Positions 19,144 through 28,485 of a stretch of 64,000 nt of DNA are shown here, in pieces. Source of the DNA: Nitrosomonas sp. Is35 (lineage in GTDB: Bacteria > Pseudomonadota > Gammaproteobacteria > Burkholderiales > Nitrosomonadaceae); NCBI RefSeq assembly GCF_033063295.1, contig NZ_JAWJZH010000001.1, positions 2,542,001-2,606,000 on the forward strand, given 5' to 3'. The notes beneath the pieces were generated by a model. The model searched no databases. It worked only from the letters and a program-made list of their open reading frames with translations, and was not told the DNA's origin. The position numbers were made by a program, and so were the translations under genes. Position 1 is the stretch's first letter; the number at the start of each line of letters is the position of its first letter.

Positions 19144-19334
19144 CAGCTCCTTTTAATTGGAAATGTAGCGTTCATCGGCCATTGTTATCATTCAACTTGA
19201 TAAATCCAGCCTACAACCTTGTTTAGATTGAACATAGAGCAGCTTAGCCGATGTAATATTAATTCTCAAGCGTTACGTAAAGAATTCGCGAAATTAACAT
19301 TTTCAATTCCTACTTCCAGCAGAACGCGCAATTT
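19144..19334 (-). promoter_or_regulatory. Leader region of the eCIS structural block
   Basis: A gap of 191 bp between the GGDEF-EAL gene and the sheath gene on the same strand. The sheath ribosome binding site AAAGGAG is near 19145. The middle is AT-rich and could hold a promoter for the structural operon. I see no convincing hairpin or named operator. Confidence 0.35.
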
Positions 19335-22300
19335 TTACGGCTGTGCGGCGTGCTCCCGTAGCCAAGCTTCAAGTTCCTTTGCCGGTGCGGGGCGGTGAAA
19401 CAGGAAGCCTTGATAGTAATCACAACCATGCTGACGCAGGAAAGCCAGCTGCTGCTCCGACTCGACACCTTCCGCCAAGACACTTAATTTCAGACCGCGC
19501 GCCATCGCGATGATCGTGGCGGCAATCTCGCGGTCATTGGGATCGTGCGCCAGGCCCCGCACGAAGCTTTGATCGATTTTGAGTTTATCGATGGGAAAGC
19601 GCTTCAAATAAGTCAATGACGAGTAGCCGGTGCCAAAATCATCAATCGCCAGCTGGATTCCCGGCGCCTTCAAGGTTTTCAGCGTATCGATCGAGCGTTC
19701 CGCATGCTCCATGAACATGCTCTCGGTTAATTCGAGCTCCAGACAGGCCGCCGGAAGTTTCGTTTCTTCCAGAACCCGCTGGATCACTTCAGCCAGATTC
19801 TCGGATTGAAACTGCCGTACCGACAGATTGACCGCCATCACGAGCGGCGCAAAACCGGCATCAATCCAGGCCCGTCCTTGCGCACAGGCGGTCCGCAACA
19901 CCCACTCCCCGAGCGGCACGATCAATCCGGTTTCTTCTGCAATCGGGATAAATTTTCCCGGCGGCACGATGGCTTCTCCCGGCGGCTGCCATCGCACCAA
20001 AGCCTCAACCCCGACTGCCCGGCCGCTATGCGCGTCGATCAACGGCTGATAGTGCAGAACAAACTCCCCAGCGGCAAGCGCATGGCGCAGGCGGGTTTCC
20101 ATGACCAAGCGTTCATTGGCGGCAATGCTCAACGCTTCCGTATGGTAACGATAGGTGCTGCGGCCTTCTTTTTTTGCCAGATACATGGCCATGTCCGCAT
20201 GTTGGATCAACTCGGTGACGTTGCTGGCATCATCCGGAAAAAGGCTGATACCGATACTGGCATTAATGAAGATCTCATGACCGCTGGGCAGTGCAAAGGG
20301 CGTCGCAAGCAAATCAATCAAGGTCTGCGCGACAGAAGCAGGTTCGCTCGGTTCCTTGATATCTTCCAGCACCAGCAAAAACTCATCGCCGCCCAGGCGC
20401 GCCAGCGTATCTTCCTCGCGCAAACGCTTTTTCAGGCGCGCAGCCAGCATAATCAAAAGCTCATCTCCGATAGGATGCCCCAGGCTGTCATTGACGTTCT
20501 TGAAGCGATCCAGATCGACATACAGCGTCGCTATGCGCAGATTGTGCCGTTGCGCCCGTTCAATGGCATGATGCAGACGCGATTGCACCAACAGCCGGTT
20601 CGGCAAGCCGGTCAATGGATCATAATGCGCCAATTGCGCCAGCTGTGCCTCAGATTGCTTCATCTGCGTAATGTCTGCAAACACGCCGACATAATTACAG
20701 GGCTCATTCCTGTCATTAAACACGGTGCTGATCGTCAGCCATTGCGGATAAATCTCGCCATTCCGGCGGCGGTTCCAGATCTCCCCGCTCCAATGGCCCA
20801 CGGTCTTCAGACCGGCCCACATAGCTTGGTAAAAGGGTTTACCGTGATGCCCCGACTTGATGATCTTCGGATTCTTACCCAGCACTTGTGCTTCACCGTA
20901 ACCGGTAATTTCGGTATAAGCGCGGTTAATGGCCAGAATGCGCGGCTCCAGGTCGGTGATGACGATCCCTTCCCGGCTGGACTCAAACACCGCCGCCGCC
21001 TGTTTTAATGTTTCCGCAGCGTGGACCTTTTGCACCGCCACGGCCGTGATCGACACGAACTCATTGATCAGCATCAAATCGGCAGGCGTCGGCTCGCGCG
21101 GGGTACGATGATAAATGGCAAAAGTGCCTAGCACATTGCCCGCTTCATCTTTGAAGGGTATCGACCAGCAGGCATGAAGATTGGCTTTGCGCGTCGATTC
21201 CAGAAAAGGCTGCCAAAACGGATGGTGACCGATGTCGGTAACAATCACCGCTTCGCCGCGCCACGCGGCCGTCCCGCATGAACCGATCCCTTCACCAATC
21301 ATCACCCGGTTGATAGCGTCGTTATATTCATCCGGTAAACTGGGCGCCGCGCCGTGCTTAAGACGGCCCGCATGCTTATCCAGCAGCAGAATGGATACCA
21401 GCATGCCGGGATTGATCACCTCAAGACGTTGCGCGATATCATTGAGAACCACGGGCAGCGGTTGGCTGGCAACGATCAGATTCAATGCGGATTGATGCGC
21501 CTGGCGTATCAGTTCGAGCCGCTTATGTTCACTGATATCCAGCCAGGCGCCAACAATTTCGGCAGGTTCGCCGTCAGCACCTCGCACCAATCGAAGCTCA
21601 TCGAGTATCCAGACGACTTGCCCGGATCGATGCAGGAACCGGTAGTCGTGCGTGAGCTGGCCTTCACTCAGCAACACCGGCTGGCGAGCCAAAGCCGCTT
21701 CAAGATCATCCGGATGGATATGCGAGCGCCACCAATCCGCCGTCAACGCCTCTTCTTGCGTATAGCCCAGCAAACGTTCGATATTCTCACTCACCCAACT
21801 GGGGCGCGGCTTTCCTCCGGAGAATTGCAGGCTGTACAAAATTGTCGGACTGGCGGCCAGCAGATGCGAAAGGCGCTGGCTGGTTCTTTTCAAGCTGATC
21901 CGTTCGCGGGTCAGTTCCGCCTGGTGCTGCACTTTCTCCAAAGTGGCGACAATCTCATACAGATAGCCTTCGTGCTTGGTTAAATAATCATCCACACCCA
22001 AGTGCAGCGCGCGCGCGGCCACCATCTCGCTACCCTGGCCCGTCACCAGGATGGTAGGAATATTCAGCTTGCGCTCATACCGCAACAATTGGAAAAACTC
22101 CAAACCATCCATACTGGGCAAGTGATAATCGATCAGCAATGCATCGAATTGCGCCGCCTGCTTCACCGGATCATCGGGCAGTAGTGCAAGCGCATCTTGC
22201 ACGCTACTCACTGCGGTCATCTGGATATGCGGCGCATGCAACACAAAATGACGGCGCATCAGATCGATATCGAATATGTTATGCTCAAGATACAACACGC

Positions 22301-22706
22301 GCAGGACCGGGTGACTGCGCTCCAGATTGTCGCGAAAATGCTCCCGTGCGTTACGTAATATCCGCGGCAGCCGTTCCAGATAATCATCCCGTTTGATCAG
22401 ATAATCATCCGCGCCGGCCTTGAGCGCGGCCACGGCGGAATCTTGATCGCCCGACCCTGTGAGAATGACTACCGCGATGACCAAGCATTGCTCCCGGACA
22501 TGCGTCAATGCATCCAAACCCGAGCCATCGGGCAGGGACAGATCAACCAGCAGCACGTCATGACAATCCGGTTCGGCAAGCCGCTTGAATCCTTCAGCCA
22601 GGGTGTTCACTACATTCAATTCGATATCCGGCGCGGTCCGGCGCAGGGTGCGCAGGGCCAGATCGGCATCGCTGGCGGAATCTTCGATATACAGAACGCG
22701 CATCAT
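19335..22706 (-). CDS. REC-REC-PAS-GAF-PAS-GGDEF-EAL c-di-GMP signalling protein
   Basis: About 1123 aa from the ATG pair at 22706/22703 (MMRVLYIEDSASDADL, an obvious receiver start just after the preceding regulator's stop). Domains in order: receiver 1 (phospho-Asp in VLLVDLSLPDGSG), receiver 2 (DALLIDYHLPSMDG), PAS (WVSENIERLLGYT), GAF (GIGSCGTAAWRGEAV), PAS (FESSREGIVITD), GGDEF with an intact active site (RLGGDEFLLVLE), and EAL with VGVEALVRW, ELTESMF, DDFGTGYSSL and KIDQSFV. Both catalytic halves look intact, so it may make or degrade c-di-GMP; direction cannot be told from sequence. It is the last gene of a kinase-regulator-effector operon directly upstream of the sheath gene. Confidence 0.92.
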   Translation of the reverse strand: MMRVLYIEDSASDADLALRTLRRTAPDIELNVVNTLAEGFKRLAEPDCHDVLLVDLSLPDGSGLDALTHVREQCLVIAVVILTGSGDQDSAVAALKAGADDYLIKRDDYLERLPRILRNAREHFRDNLERSHPVLRVLYLEHNIFDIDLMRRHFVLHAPHIQMTAVSSVQDALALLPDDPVKQAAQFDALLIDYHLPSMDGLEFFQLLRYERKLNIPTILVTGQGSEMVAARALHLGVDDYLTKHEGYLYEIVATLEKVQHQAELTRERISLKRTSQRLSHLLAASPTILYSLQFSGGKPRPSWVSENIERLLGYTQEEALTADWWRSHIHPDDLEAALARQPVLLSEGQLTHDYRFLHRSGQVVWILDELRLVRGADGEPAEIVGAWLDISEHKRLELIRQAHQSALNLIVASQPLPVVLNDIAQRLEVINPGMLVSILLLDKHAGRLKHGAAPSLPDEYNDAINRVMIGEGIGSCGTAAWRGEAVIVTDIGHHPFWQPFLESTRKANLHACWSIPFKDEAGNVLGTFAIYHRTPREPTPADLMLINEFVSITAVAVQKVHAAETLKQAAAVFESSREGIVITDLEPRILAINRAYTEITGYGEAQVLGKNPKIIKSGHHGKPFYQAMWAGLKTVGHWSGEIWNRRRNGEIYPQWLTISTVFNDRNEPCNYVGVFADITQMKQSEAQLAQLAHYDPLTGLPNRLLVQSRLHHAIERAQRHNLRIATLYVDLDRFKNVNDSLGHPIGDELLIMLAARLKKRLREEDTLARLGGDEFLLVLEDIKEPSEPASVAQTLIDLLATPFALPSGHEIFINASIGISLFPDDASNVTELIQHADMAMYLAKKEGRSTYRYHTEALSIAANERLVMETRLRHALAAGEFVLHYQPLIDAHSGRAVGVEALVRWQPPGEAIVPPGKFIPIAEETGLIVPLGEWVLRTACAQGRAWIDAGFAPLVMAVNLSVRQFQSENLAEVIQRVLEETKLPAACLELELTESMFMEHAERSIDTLKTLKAPGIQLAIDDFGTGYSSLTYLKRFPIDKLKIDQSFVRGLAHDPNDREIAATIIAMARGLKLSVLAEGVESEQQLAFLRQHGCDYYQGFLFHRPAPAKELEAWLREHAAQP

Positions 22707-22708
22707 GA

Positions 22709-23131
22709 TTATTGGGGATGCTCGTTGAGAACGCACCAATACAGTTCGATGTGCTGCGCCACGTCCATGAAGTTATCAAACCCCACCGGTTTTACAATAT
22801 AGGAATTGACGCCCAAATCGTAAGCCGCCTGGATATCTCGATCTTCTTTCGAGGTGGTGAGAACAACAACCGGAATGCGGCATAGCACCGCGTGTTCTTT
22901 CAATGCCCGTAACACCGTCAGACCGTCAACGCGCGGCAAATTCAGGTCCAGCAGAATGACGGCCGGCTGGATCTCGCCCGATTCCCAGCGCGGTATCCAC
23001 GCCAAGGCCTCCTCGCCATCGCGCGCGACCAACACAGGATTAATAAGCTTGCGGCGTTGAAAAGCGCGTAGCGTCAGATCAACATCAAGCGGATTGTCTT
23101 CAACCAGGAGAATCGGCGGGTATAAGCTCAT
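22709..23131 (-). CDS. Single-domain response regulator (Rcp1-type)
   Basis: 140 aa, receiver domain only: VEDNPLDVDLTLRAF at the start, phospho-acceptor Asp in VILLDLNLPRVDG, Thr/Ser switch in VVVLTTSKED and Lys in SYIVKPVGF. The preferred start is the ATG at 23131 with GGAG 8 nt upstream; a GTG at 23149 overlapping the kinase stop codon is the alternative. It probably shuttles phosphate between the hybrid kinase and the tandem receivers of the GGDEF-EAL protein. That path is inferred from gene order. Confidence 0.88.
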   Translation of the reverse strand: MSLYPPILLVEDNPLDVDLTLRAFQRRKLINPVLVARDGEEALAWIPRWESGEIQPAVILLDLNLPRVDGLTVLRALKEHAVLCRIPVVVLTTSKEDRDIQAAYDLGVNSYIVKPVGFDNFMDVAQHIELYWCVLNEHPQ

Positions 23132-23148
23132 CGTTATCGACTCCGTCA

Positions 23149-26100
23149 CTATTTCAGGTTTTCCGCCATCGCGGTCAATTCCAGATAGAAGGTCGCGCCT
23201 TCACCCGGCGTGCTTTGTGCCCATACCCGTCCTCCCATGCGTTGCATAGCCTTCTTGACTAAAGCCAGACCGATCCCGGTACCGGGGTAATCTTCCAGCC
23301 GATGGAGACGTTCGAAAATCTCAAAGATGCGCTGATTATACTTCATGTCAAAACCGATACCATTATCGCGGACCCACAGGATCACATGTCGATCATCCCG
23401 GTCAGCACCAAACTCTATGCGCGGATGAGCCGCATGCTGGCTGAACTTGATCGCATTCTCCAGCAGATTGCGCAGCACCATAACCAAGCCGTCGCGATCA
23501 CCATTGACCATCAATAGCGGCAAATCGCAAATGACTTCGATCTGACGCGCGGCAATCTCCCCGCCACACTCCGCAATCACCCGATGGGTTAATGCTGTCA
23601 GGTCCAGCATATTGGATTCCAGTTTACGCCGCTCCATGCGTGAGTAAGCCAGCAAATCATCGATCAACTCATTCATGCGCGTGACACCCGCGCGCAGGTT
23701 GGTGATGAATAAACGTCCTTCGTCATCCAATCGATCGGAATAGTCTTCTTCCAGCAACCGGCTATAGCCTTCGACACCGCGCAGCGGCGCCTTCAAATCA
23801 TGCGAAACGGAATACACAAAGCTTTCCAGTGACTGGTTGAGCATCTTTAATTCGGCGGTACGCTCCGCAACCCGTTTTTCCAGATCGGCATTCAGTTGCT
23901 GCAACGCCGCTTCGGCTTGTTTCCGGTAAGTGATATCCTCGGTAAACATAACGATCCCGCCGACTGCACCACCGGCTTTATGCCAAGGCCGCACTTCCCA
24001 GCGTAACCACTGCACACTGCCATCGGCCCGTTCAAAGCAATCTTCCTCGGCGCGGACGATTTCACCGGCCAGACAGCGGCGATGGATCGCTTTCCATTCT
24101 TCGCCGATCTCAGGAAAAGCATCGTAATGACATACCCCCAATAAATCACGATCCCCCATGTTGTAATCGTTACGCCAGCGCTGACTGAACGCAAGGTAGC
24201 GCATTTCCCGGTCGAACATGGCTAACGAGGCGGGTGCGTATTCAATGAACAACTTGAGTTGTTCCTTGCTTTCCTGCAGCGCCATCTCGCCCAGCTTACG
24301 CTCGGTGATATCTTGCACGGTTCCGCGCATGGCAATGATACGACCGTCAGCATCGGGTACTGCTTCTCCGCGCGAGATCGTCCAGCGATGCTCACCATCC
24401 GGCCGCACCACCTCCGCATCGCACTCAAATGCGGCACCATCGCGCCAGCATTTCTGTACTGCGGCAGCCAGCTTGTTCCAGCTATCCACGGTGTAAAAAC
24501 TCGCCATTTCCTGATAATCCGCAGGCGGCAAAGCTGTATCACGGCCATAAATCAGGTAAAGCTCCTCGGACCAGGTTTGTTTATCCACGCCGTTCCAGGT
24601 CCAATGTCCGAGGTTGGCGATGCGTCTCGCCTCTTTGAAGTTTGCTGCAATTTCCTTGCGGCTCTGAATGTCTTCAACCACAGCGATAAAATAATCCGGC
24701 GCGTTATCGGGCTTACGCACCAGGGAAACGTGAAGATTGATCCAGATCACACGGCCATCCTTGCGAATATAGCGTTTCTCCATTGCATATGCGGCGATTT
24801 CACCGGACAACATGCGCTTTACGTTATTGATGTCTGCCTCCAGATCATCGGGATAGGTGACATCCTGAAATGTAAGCGCCATCAATTCATCCTGACTGTA
24901 ACCCAAGATAGCGCAAAGCTTGTGGTTGACACGCAACCAATATCCTTCCAGCGAAATAATAGAAATTCCGACGGCGGCTTGTTCAAAAGTAGCCTGAAAT
25001 CGTGCTTCGCTTTGCCGCAGCTGCTCTCTCACCATTTGTCTTTCGAGCACCAGTTTATCAACGCGCACCAGGAGCTCATCCACGGCAAAAGGCTTGTTCA
25101 GGTAATCCTGCACGCCGGATTTCAGCAGTTTGACACAGAGATCGTCATCGGCCTTGGCGGTCAGCATGATGATGGGCACGCCATCCAGCTCCGCATGCTG
25201 GCGTATTTGCTGCACCATTTGTTCACCATCCATCTCCGGCATCATTACATCGGAAAGAATCAAATCGGGCGCCAGTTTCAGTGCTTGCTCCAATCCTTCA
25301 CGGCCATTGAAAGCACTGGCCACGCGATAGCGAGGCTGCAACATATCGGCAATGAAGCGATTCATATCCGCATTGTCTTCAACAACCAAAATCAAGGGCA
25401 AACGGGTGGCGGTTACCGGTAACGAGGTTCTTTGCGCCGGGCCTTGAAGCTCATCCATGACTTCATGCACAATGATCTCGTCCAGGGAAACTGGTGCGTC
25501 CCGTAATACCGAACCGGCTGGCGCGGTGCGCGGCAGCGTGATCCTGAATAGCGCGCCACCCCCGGGCGATTCTTCGAGTTCGAGCTTGCCGTGCAATAAA
25601 TCAGCAAAATCCTTGACGATAGCCAACCCTAAGCCGGTGCCGCCATGCTGCCGGGTTACGCTGCTCTCCACCTGCATAAAACGTTCAAACACGTGCTCGC
25701 GCATTTCCGCCGGTATGCCGGGGCCATTATCCTGAACTTCGATCTGCGCGCACGCTTCGGTGGTAACAAGCCGGATGAAAATACAGCCTTTATCCTGCGT
25801 GAATTTGAATGCATTGGACAGCAGATTGAGCAGGATGCGTTGCAGCTTCTCGCTATCACTTTCGACCGCACAGGCTTCCGGGGTGATAACCTGGAATGCG
25901 ATATCGCGCTCCTTCGCCAGCAATTCAAAGTAACTTGCCGTGACTCGCACCAGCTCCGCCAAATCGAACCGCGCCCAAAAAACCGGCATGCGCCCTGCCT
26001 CAAGCTTAGCCGCATCCAGTAAATCGGTGACATGGCGGTAAAGAATGCGCGCGTTACGCAGCATCAATCCGGTTTCATGACGCTCTTCCGCGGAAGCGTT

Positions 26101-26784
26101 GCTGCCGGTAAGCCACCGCATACGGTTCTCCAGAGGCGCGATAATCAGCGTCAGCGGTGTGCGCAGTTCATGACTGACATTGGCAAAAAACTGCGATTTC
26201 AGGTGATCCAGCTCAGTCAAACGCTGATTCAATTGTTCCTGCTCTTCCATGGCGGCTTTCAGGACGCGATTGGTTTGCTTTACTTCAGCCGCACGCTGCA
26301 CGATCTCCGCTTCCATGCGCTGCGCGCGCGCTTTCACCTTGCCCGGTTGCACTTTATGGTCATGACTAACGATGTACTCAGTCACATCTTCCGCATGATG
26401 AAAGATATAAGCGACACGGCCTTCGGCATCCAGCACCGGCGTGTTCACCGGGCTCCAGTATTTGAGCTCGAATGCCCCGCTACCGTCGCGTAACGGAATA
26501 TCGTACTTTTGCACATTCATGACATCGGTTTGTTTCTTACTCACTGCATGGTCGAGTGAAGCACGTAAATCACGCACGCTGGTGGATGCCTGATCTTCCG
26601 GGTTGGCGGGAAAAATATCGAAAATGCTTTGACCCACAATGGCATCGCGCTGAGTGCCCGTCACTTCGAGGTATTTATTGTTCACCGCGACGATGGTGAA
26701 GCCGGAATCCGCACGCAGGATCAAATACGGATGCGGGCTGGATTCGAATAACTGCTGATAAGGTGGAATTTCAGACATGGACAT
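23149..26784 (-). CDS. Hybrid sensor histidine kinase with two kinase cores
   Basis: About 1211 aa. Order: N-terminal PAS (ESSPHPYLILRADSGF); coiled linker; HisKA with FFANVSHELRTPLT and HATPase with DNGPGIPAEMREHVFERF; receiver with LILSDVMMPEMDG; three more PAS/PAC units; then a second HisKA with VYSVSHDLKAPLRGVEGY and a second HATPase (RDNGIGFDMKYNQRIFEIF). No membrane segment is visible, so it is probably cytoplasmic. The start may be either of two ATGs (26784 or 26778); the second has the better spaced GAG. It begins a three-gene signalling operon embedded in the eCIS locus. Confidence 0.92.
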   Translation of the reverse strand: MSMSEIPPYQQLFESSPHPYLILRADSGFTIVAVNNKYLEVTGTQRDAIVGQSIFDIFPANPEDQASTSVRDLRASLDHAVSKKQTDVMNVQKYDIPLRDGSGAFELKYWSPVNTPVLDAEGRVAYIFHHAEDVTEYIVSHDHKVQPGKVKARAQRMEAEIVQRAAEVKQTNRVLKAAMEEQEQLNQRLTELDHLKSQFFANVSHELRTPLTLIIAPLENRMRWLTGSNASAEERHETGLMLRNARILYRHVTDLLDAAKLEAGRMPVFWARFDLAELVRVTASYFELLAKERDIAFQVITPEACAVESDSEKLQRILLNLLSNAFKFTQDKGCIFIRLVTTEACAQIEVQDNGPGIPAEMREHVFERFMQVESSVTRQHGGTGLGLAIVKDFADLLHGKLELEESPGGGALFRITLPRTAPAGSVLRDAPVSLDEIIVHEVMDELQGPAQRTSLPVTATRLPLILVVEDNADMNRFIADMLQPRYRVASAFNGREGLEQALKLAPDLILSDVMMPEMDGEQMVQQIRQHAELDGVPIIMLTAKADDDLCVKLLKSGVQDYLNKPFAVDELLVRVDKLVLERQMVREQLRQSEARFQATFEQAAVGISIISLEGYWLRVNHKLCAILGYSQDELMALTFQDVTYPDDLEADINNVKRMLSGEIAAYAMEKRYIRKDGRVIWINLHVSLVRKPDNAPDYFIAVVEDIQSRKEIAANFKEARRIANLGHWTWNGVDKQTWSEELYLIYGRDTALPPADYQEMASFYTVDSWNKLAAAVQKCWRDGAAFECDAEVVRPDGEHRWTISRGEAVPDADGRIIAMRGTVQDITERKLGEMALQESKEQLKLFIEYAPASLAMFDREMRYLAFSQRWRNDYNMGDRDLLGVCHYDAFPEIGEEWKAIHRRCLAGEIVRAEEDCFERADGSVQWLRWEVRPWHKAGGAVGGIVMFTEDITYRKQAEAALQQLNADLEKRVAERTAELKMLNQSLESFVYSVSHDLKAPLRGVEGYSRLLEEDYSDRLDDEGRLFITNLRAGVTRMNELIDDLLAYSRMERRKLESNMLDLTALTHRVIAECGGEIAARQIEVICDLPLLMVNGDRDGLVMVLRNLLENAIKFSQHAAHPRIEFGADRDDRHVILWVRDNGIGFDMKYNQRIFEIFERLHRLEDYPGTGIGLALVKKAMQRMGGRVWAQSTPGEGATFYLELTAMAENLK

Positions 26785-27002
26785 CTCACATCATTATTAA
26801 GTGATCAGCAATTATTAGAAGGCACACTATAAGGATGTGATTTCTATTTAACAAGTCAGATTTTGCCAGTAGGATTTTTACTACGGAAAACTAAACCGCT
26901 GGATACAAGTTTCACGGCTTGGAAACAGGATTTGTATGAAACAGACCCATCCTGTATGGTTAAGTCTCTTCCACAAATCCTATGCCAATCATTGCGTGAC
27001 CT

Positions 27003-28436
27003 ATGGAAAAAGTACGGCAAAACAGGAATCAGCAATCGGCTAGCGAAGCCGCTGCCAATCATGTTTCACAGCACAAGAATGAAAACCGTGGCGCGCCGGA
27101 ATTTGTCGACAACCGGCCCGAAACAGCAGCGCAAAGACGGCTCATTGAAACGATAGGCAATAGCCCGAAAGCACGAGAAGCAGCACAACTCAAGGCAGTC
27201 ATCCGCGGCGTATCCCACTCGAAACAAGTCGCGCAACGCGCTACCGCCATCAAACACGAAGCCGGTTCGATTAAGTTCGGTATGCCGCAGGAAGAACAAT
27301 TGGTCGGAAAGAAAATGGAAGCGGAACTGGATGCCGCCGATCCGGTCGTCGGCACCGCCACCGGAACACAATGGACATGGACGCGGCGCCTGCGCAATCT
27401 GTTTCGAGGAGCAGGTGTGGTCCGGGGGCATCTGCTCAATCATGATTTAGGCGGACACGCTACCCCGGAAAATTTGTATCCGATCTCTACCAAAGCAAAC
27501 TCGGATCACTCGGCGCACGTTGAGCAGCCTGTCAAGAAACTGCTGAATGAAGCGGCTGACGATATCAAAAAGAACAACGGCGGACATCTGATAAAGGACG
27601 TAAAAACGCATTACATCAACTACTCCGTCACTGTTGCCGAGGACAAAACCGACGATCCGACCAAGGCAACTTTCAAATGCTCGTTCGGTGTCGGCACCAA
27701 TCCAAAAACACAACAGGATATCCGCTCCGAACTGGACACCGACAAAGACCGTTACAGCGCATCCGCAGGCTTGATCCCCGGGCAAAGCAAAATAACACCG
27801 CTAGCCGGTTGGGCACATACCGGTAAATTTCAACCGGGAAAAACGGCCATCGATACCACCAGAATCAGCACCACAGTCCCCACTAAATTATCAAGCTTGC
27901 CAGGGCCGGAGCTGGTCAAAGGCAGCGCACCCAACTATCAACTGATGCTTGAATCTCTGTTAGTCTGGGATTCTAAAATAGCTGAACGGACAAAACACAC
28001 CACCACGTTTGCCACATACCGGGTAGACCAAGGTCCGGTCCAGAAACACTTACTTGGACTCAAATCGTTTTGCGATGATCTTGAAGATATCGGTGCCGGT
28101 CTCAGCCAAGCGAATTTGCCTGCTATTGAAAATATTTTAATGGACGCCACTAAAGCAGCTGCAAAAAGTATCTCGCCGCTTAAATTACCGCGCAGCGCAA
28201 TGAAGCAGCCCTACAAAAAAATCGCAGCGAAGGCCAAAAACGATATGCATTTACTTTATGTTTATTACGCAGTTAAAACTGGGCAACCCAATGTCAGCGT
28301 CAAAGATATTAAAGGAATCCTGCAGGCCAATTTCTCTTCAAGTACAAATAAAAAAGAAGTAATACTTGCGCTACTAAAATTAGCGGATCTTAAATTGGTT
28401 AAAGTTAAAAAGGGACAGGGATGGAATACAGTGTAA
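27003..28436 (+). CDS. Putative eCIS cargo effector with nuclease-like core
   Basis: 477 aa on the strand opposite to the eCIS operon. Residues 34-47 (FVDNRPETAAQRRL) followed by QLKAVIRGVSHSKQVAQR match the D-N-R-P-E-A/T-x-x-Q-x-x-L plus QL...QR leader seen in many eCIS-associated effectors. Residues 138-175 contain VVRGHLLNHDLGGHATPENL and then STKANSDHSAHVE. The RGH-x(13)-N-L-x-P-x-T/S-x-x-A-N-x-x-H layout resembles DNA/RNA non-specific endonuclease (His-Me finger) toxins, with H143 as the likely general base. The C-terminal half (about 200-477) is not recognised; the last ~60 residues are helical and basic. The start ATG has only a weak ribosome site. No immunity gene is obvious. Cargo status and nuclease activity are inferences. 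Confidence 0.7.
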   Translation: MEKVRQNRNQQSASEAAANHVSQHKNENRGAPEFVDNRPETAAQRRLIETIGNSPKAREAAQLKAVIRGVSHSKQVAQRATAIKHEAGSIKFGMPQEEQLVGKKMEAELDAADPVVGTATGTQWTWTRRLRNLFRGAGVVRGHLLNHDLGGHATPENLYPISTKANSDHSAHVEQPVKKLLNEAADDIKKNNGGHLIKDVKTHYINYSVTVAEDKTDDPTKATFKCSFGVGTNPKTQQDIRSELDTDKDRYSASAGLIPGQSKITPLAGWAHTGKFQPGKTAIDTTRISTTVPTKLSSLPGPELVKGSAPNYQLMLESLLVWDSKIAERTKHTTTFATYRVDQGPVQKHLLGLKSFCDDLEDIGAGLSQANLPAIENILMDATKAAAKSISPLKLPRSAMKQPYKKIAAKAKNDMHLLYVYYAVKTGQPNVSVKDIKGILQANFSSSTNKKEVILALLKLADLKLVKVKKGQGWNTV

Positions 28437-28485
28437 GCAAACCTGTTCCAATCGGATCGAACGATCATTATCGCGGCACGTTCAT

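Noticed and set aside
19806..21008. 400-codon plus-strand frame antisense to the GGDEF-EAL gene
   Set aside because: The minus strand codes for intact catalytic motifs over the same stretch; the antisense product has no domain character.
24259..25422. 387-codon plus-strand frame antisense to the hybrid kinase
   Set aside because: It lies entirely within clear kinase and PAS coding sequence on the other strand.
26863..27156. 97-codon plus-strand frame overlapping the effector start
   Set aside because: Out of frame with the effector, no ribosome site, no recognisable features; the overlapping effector frame carries the conserved motif.
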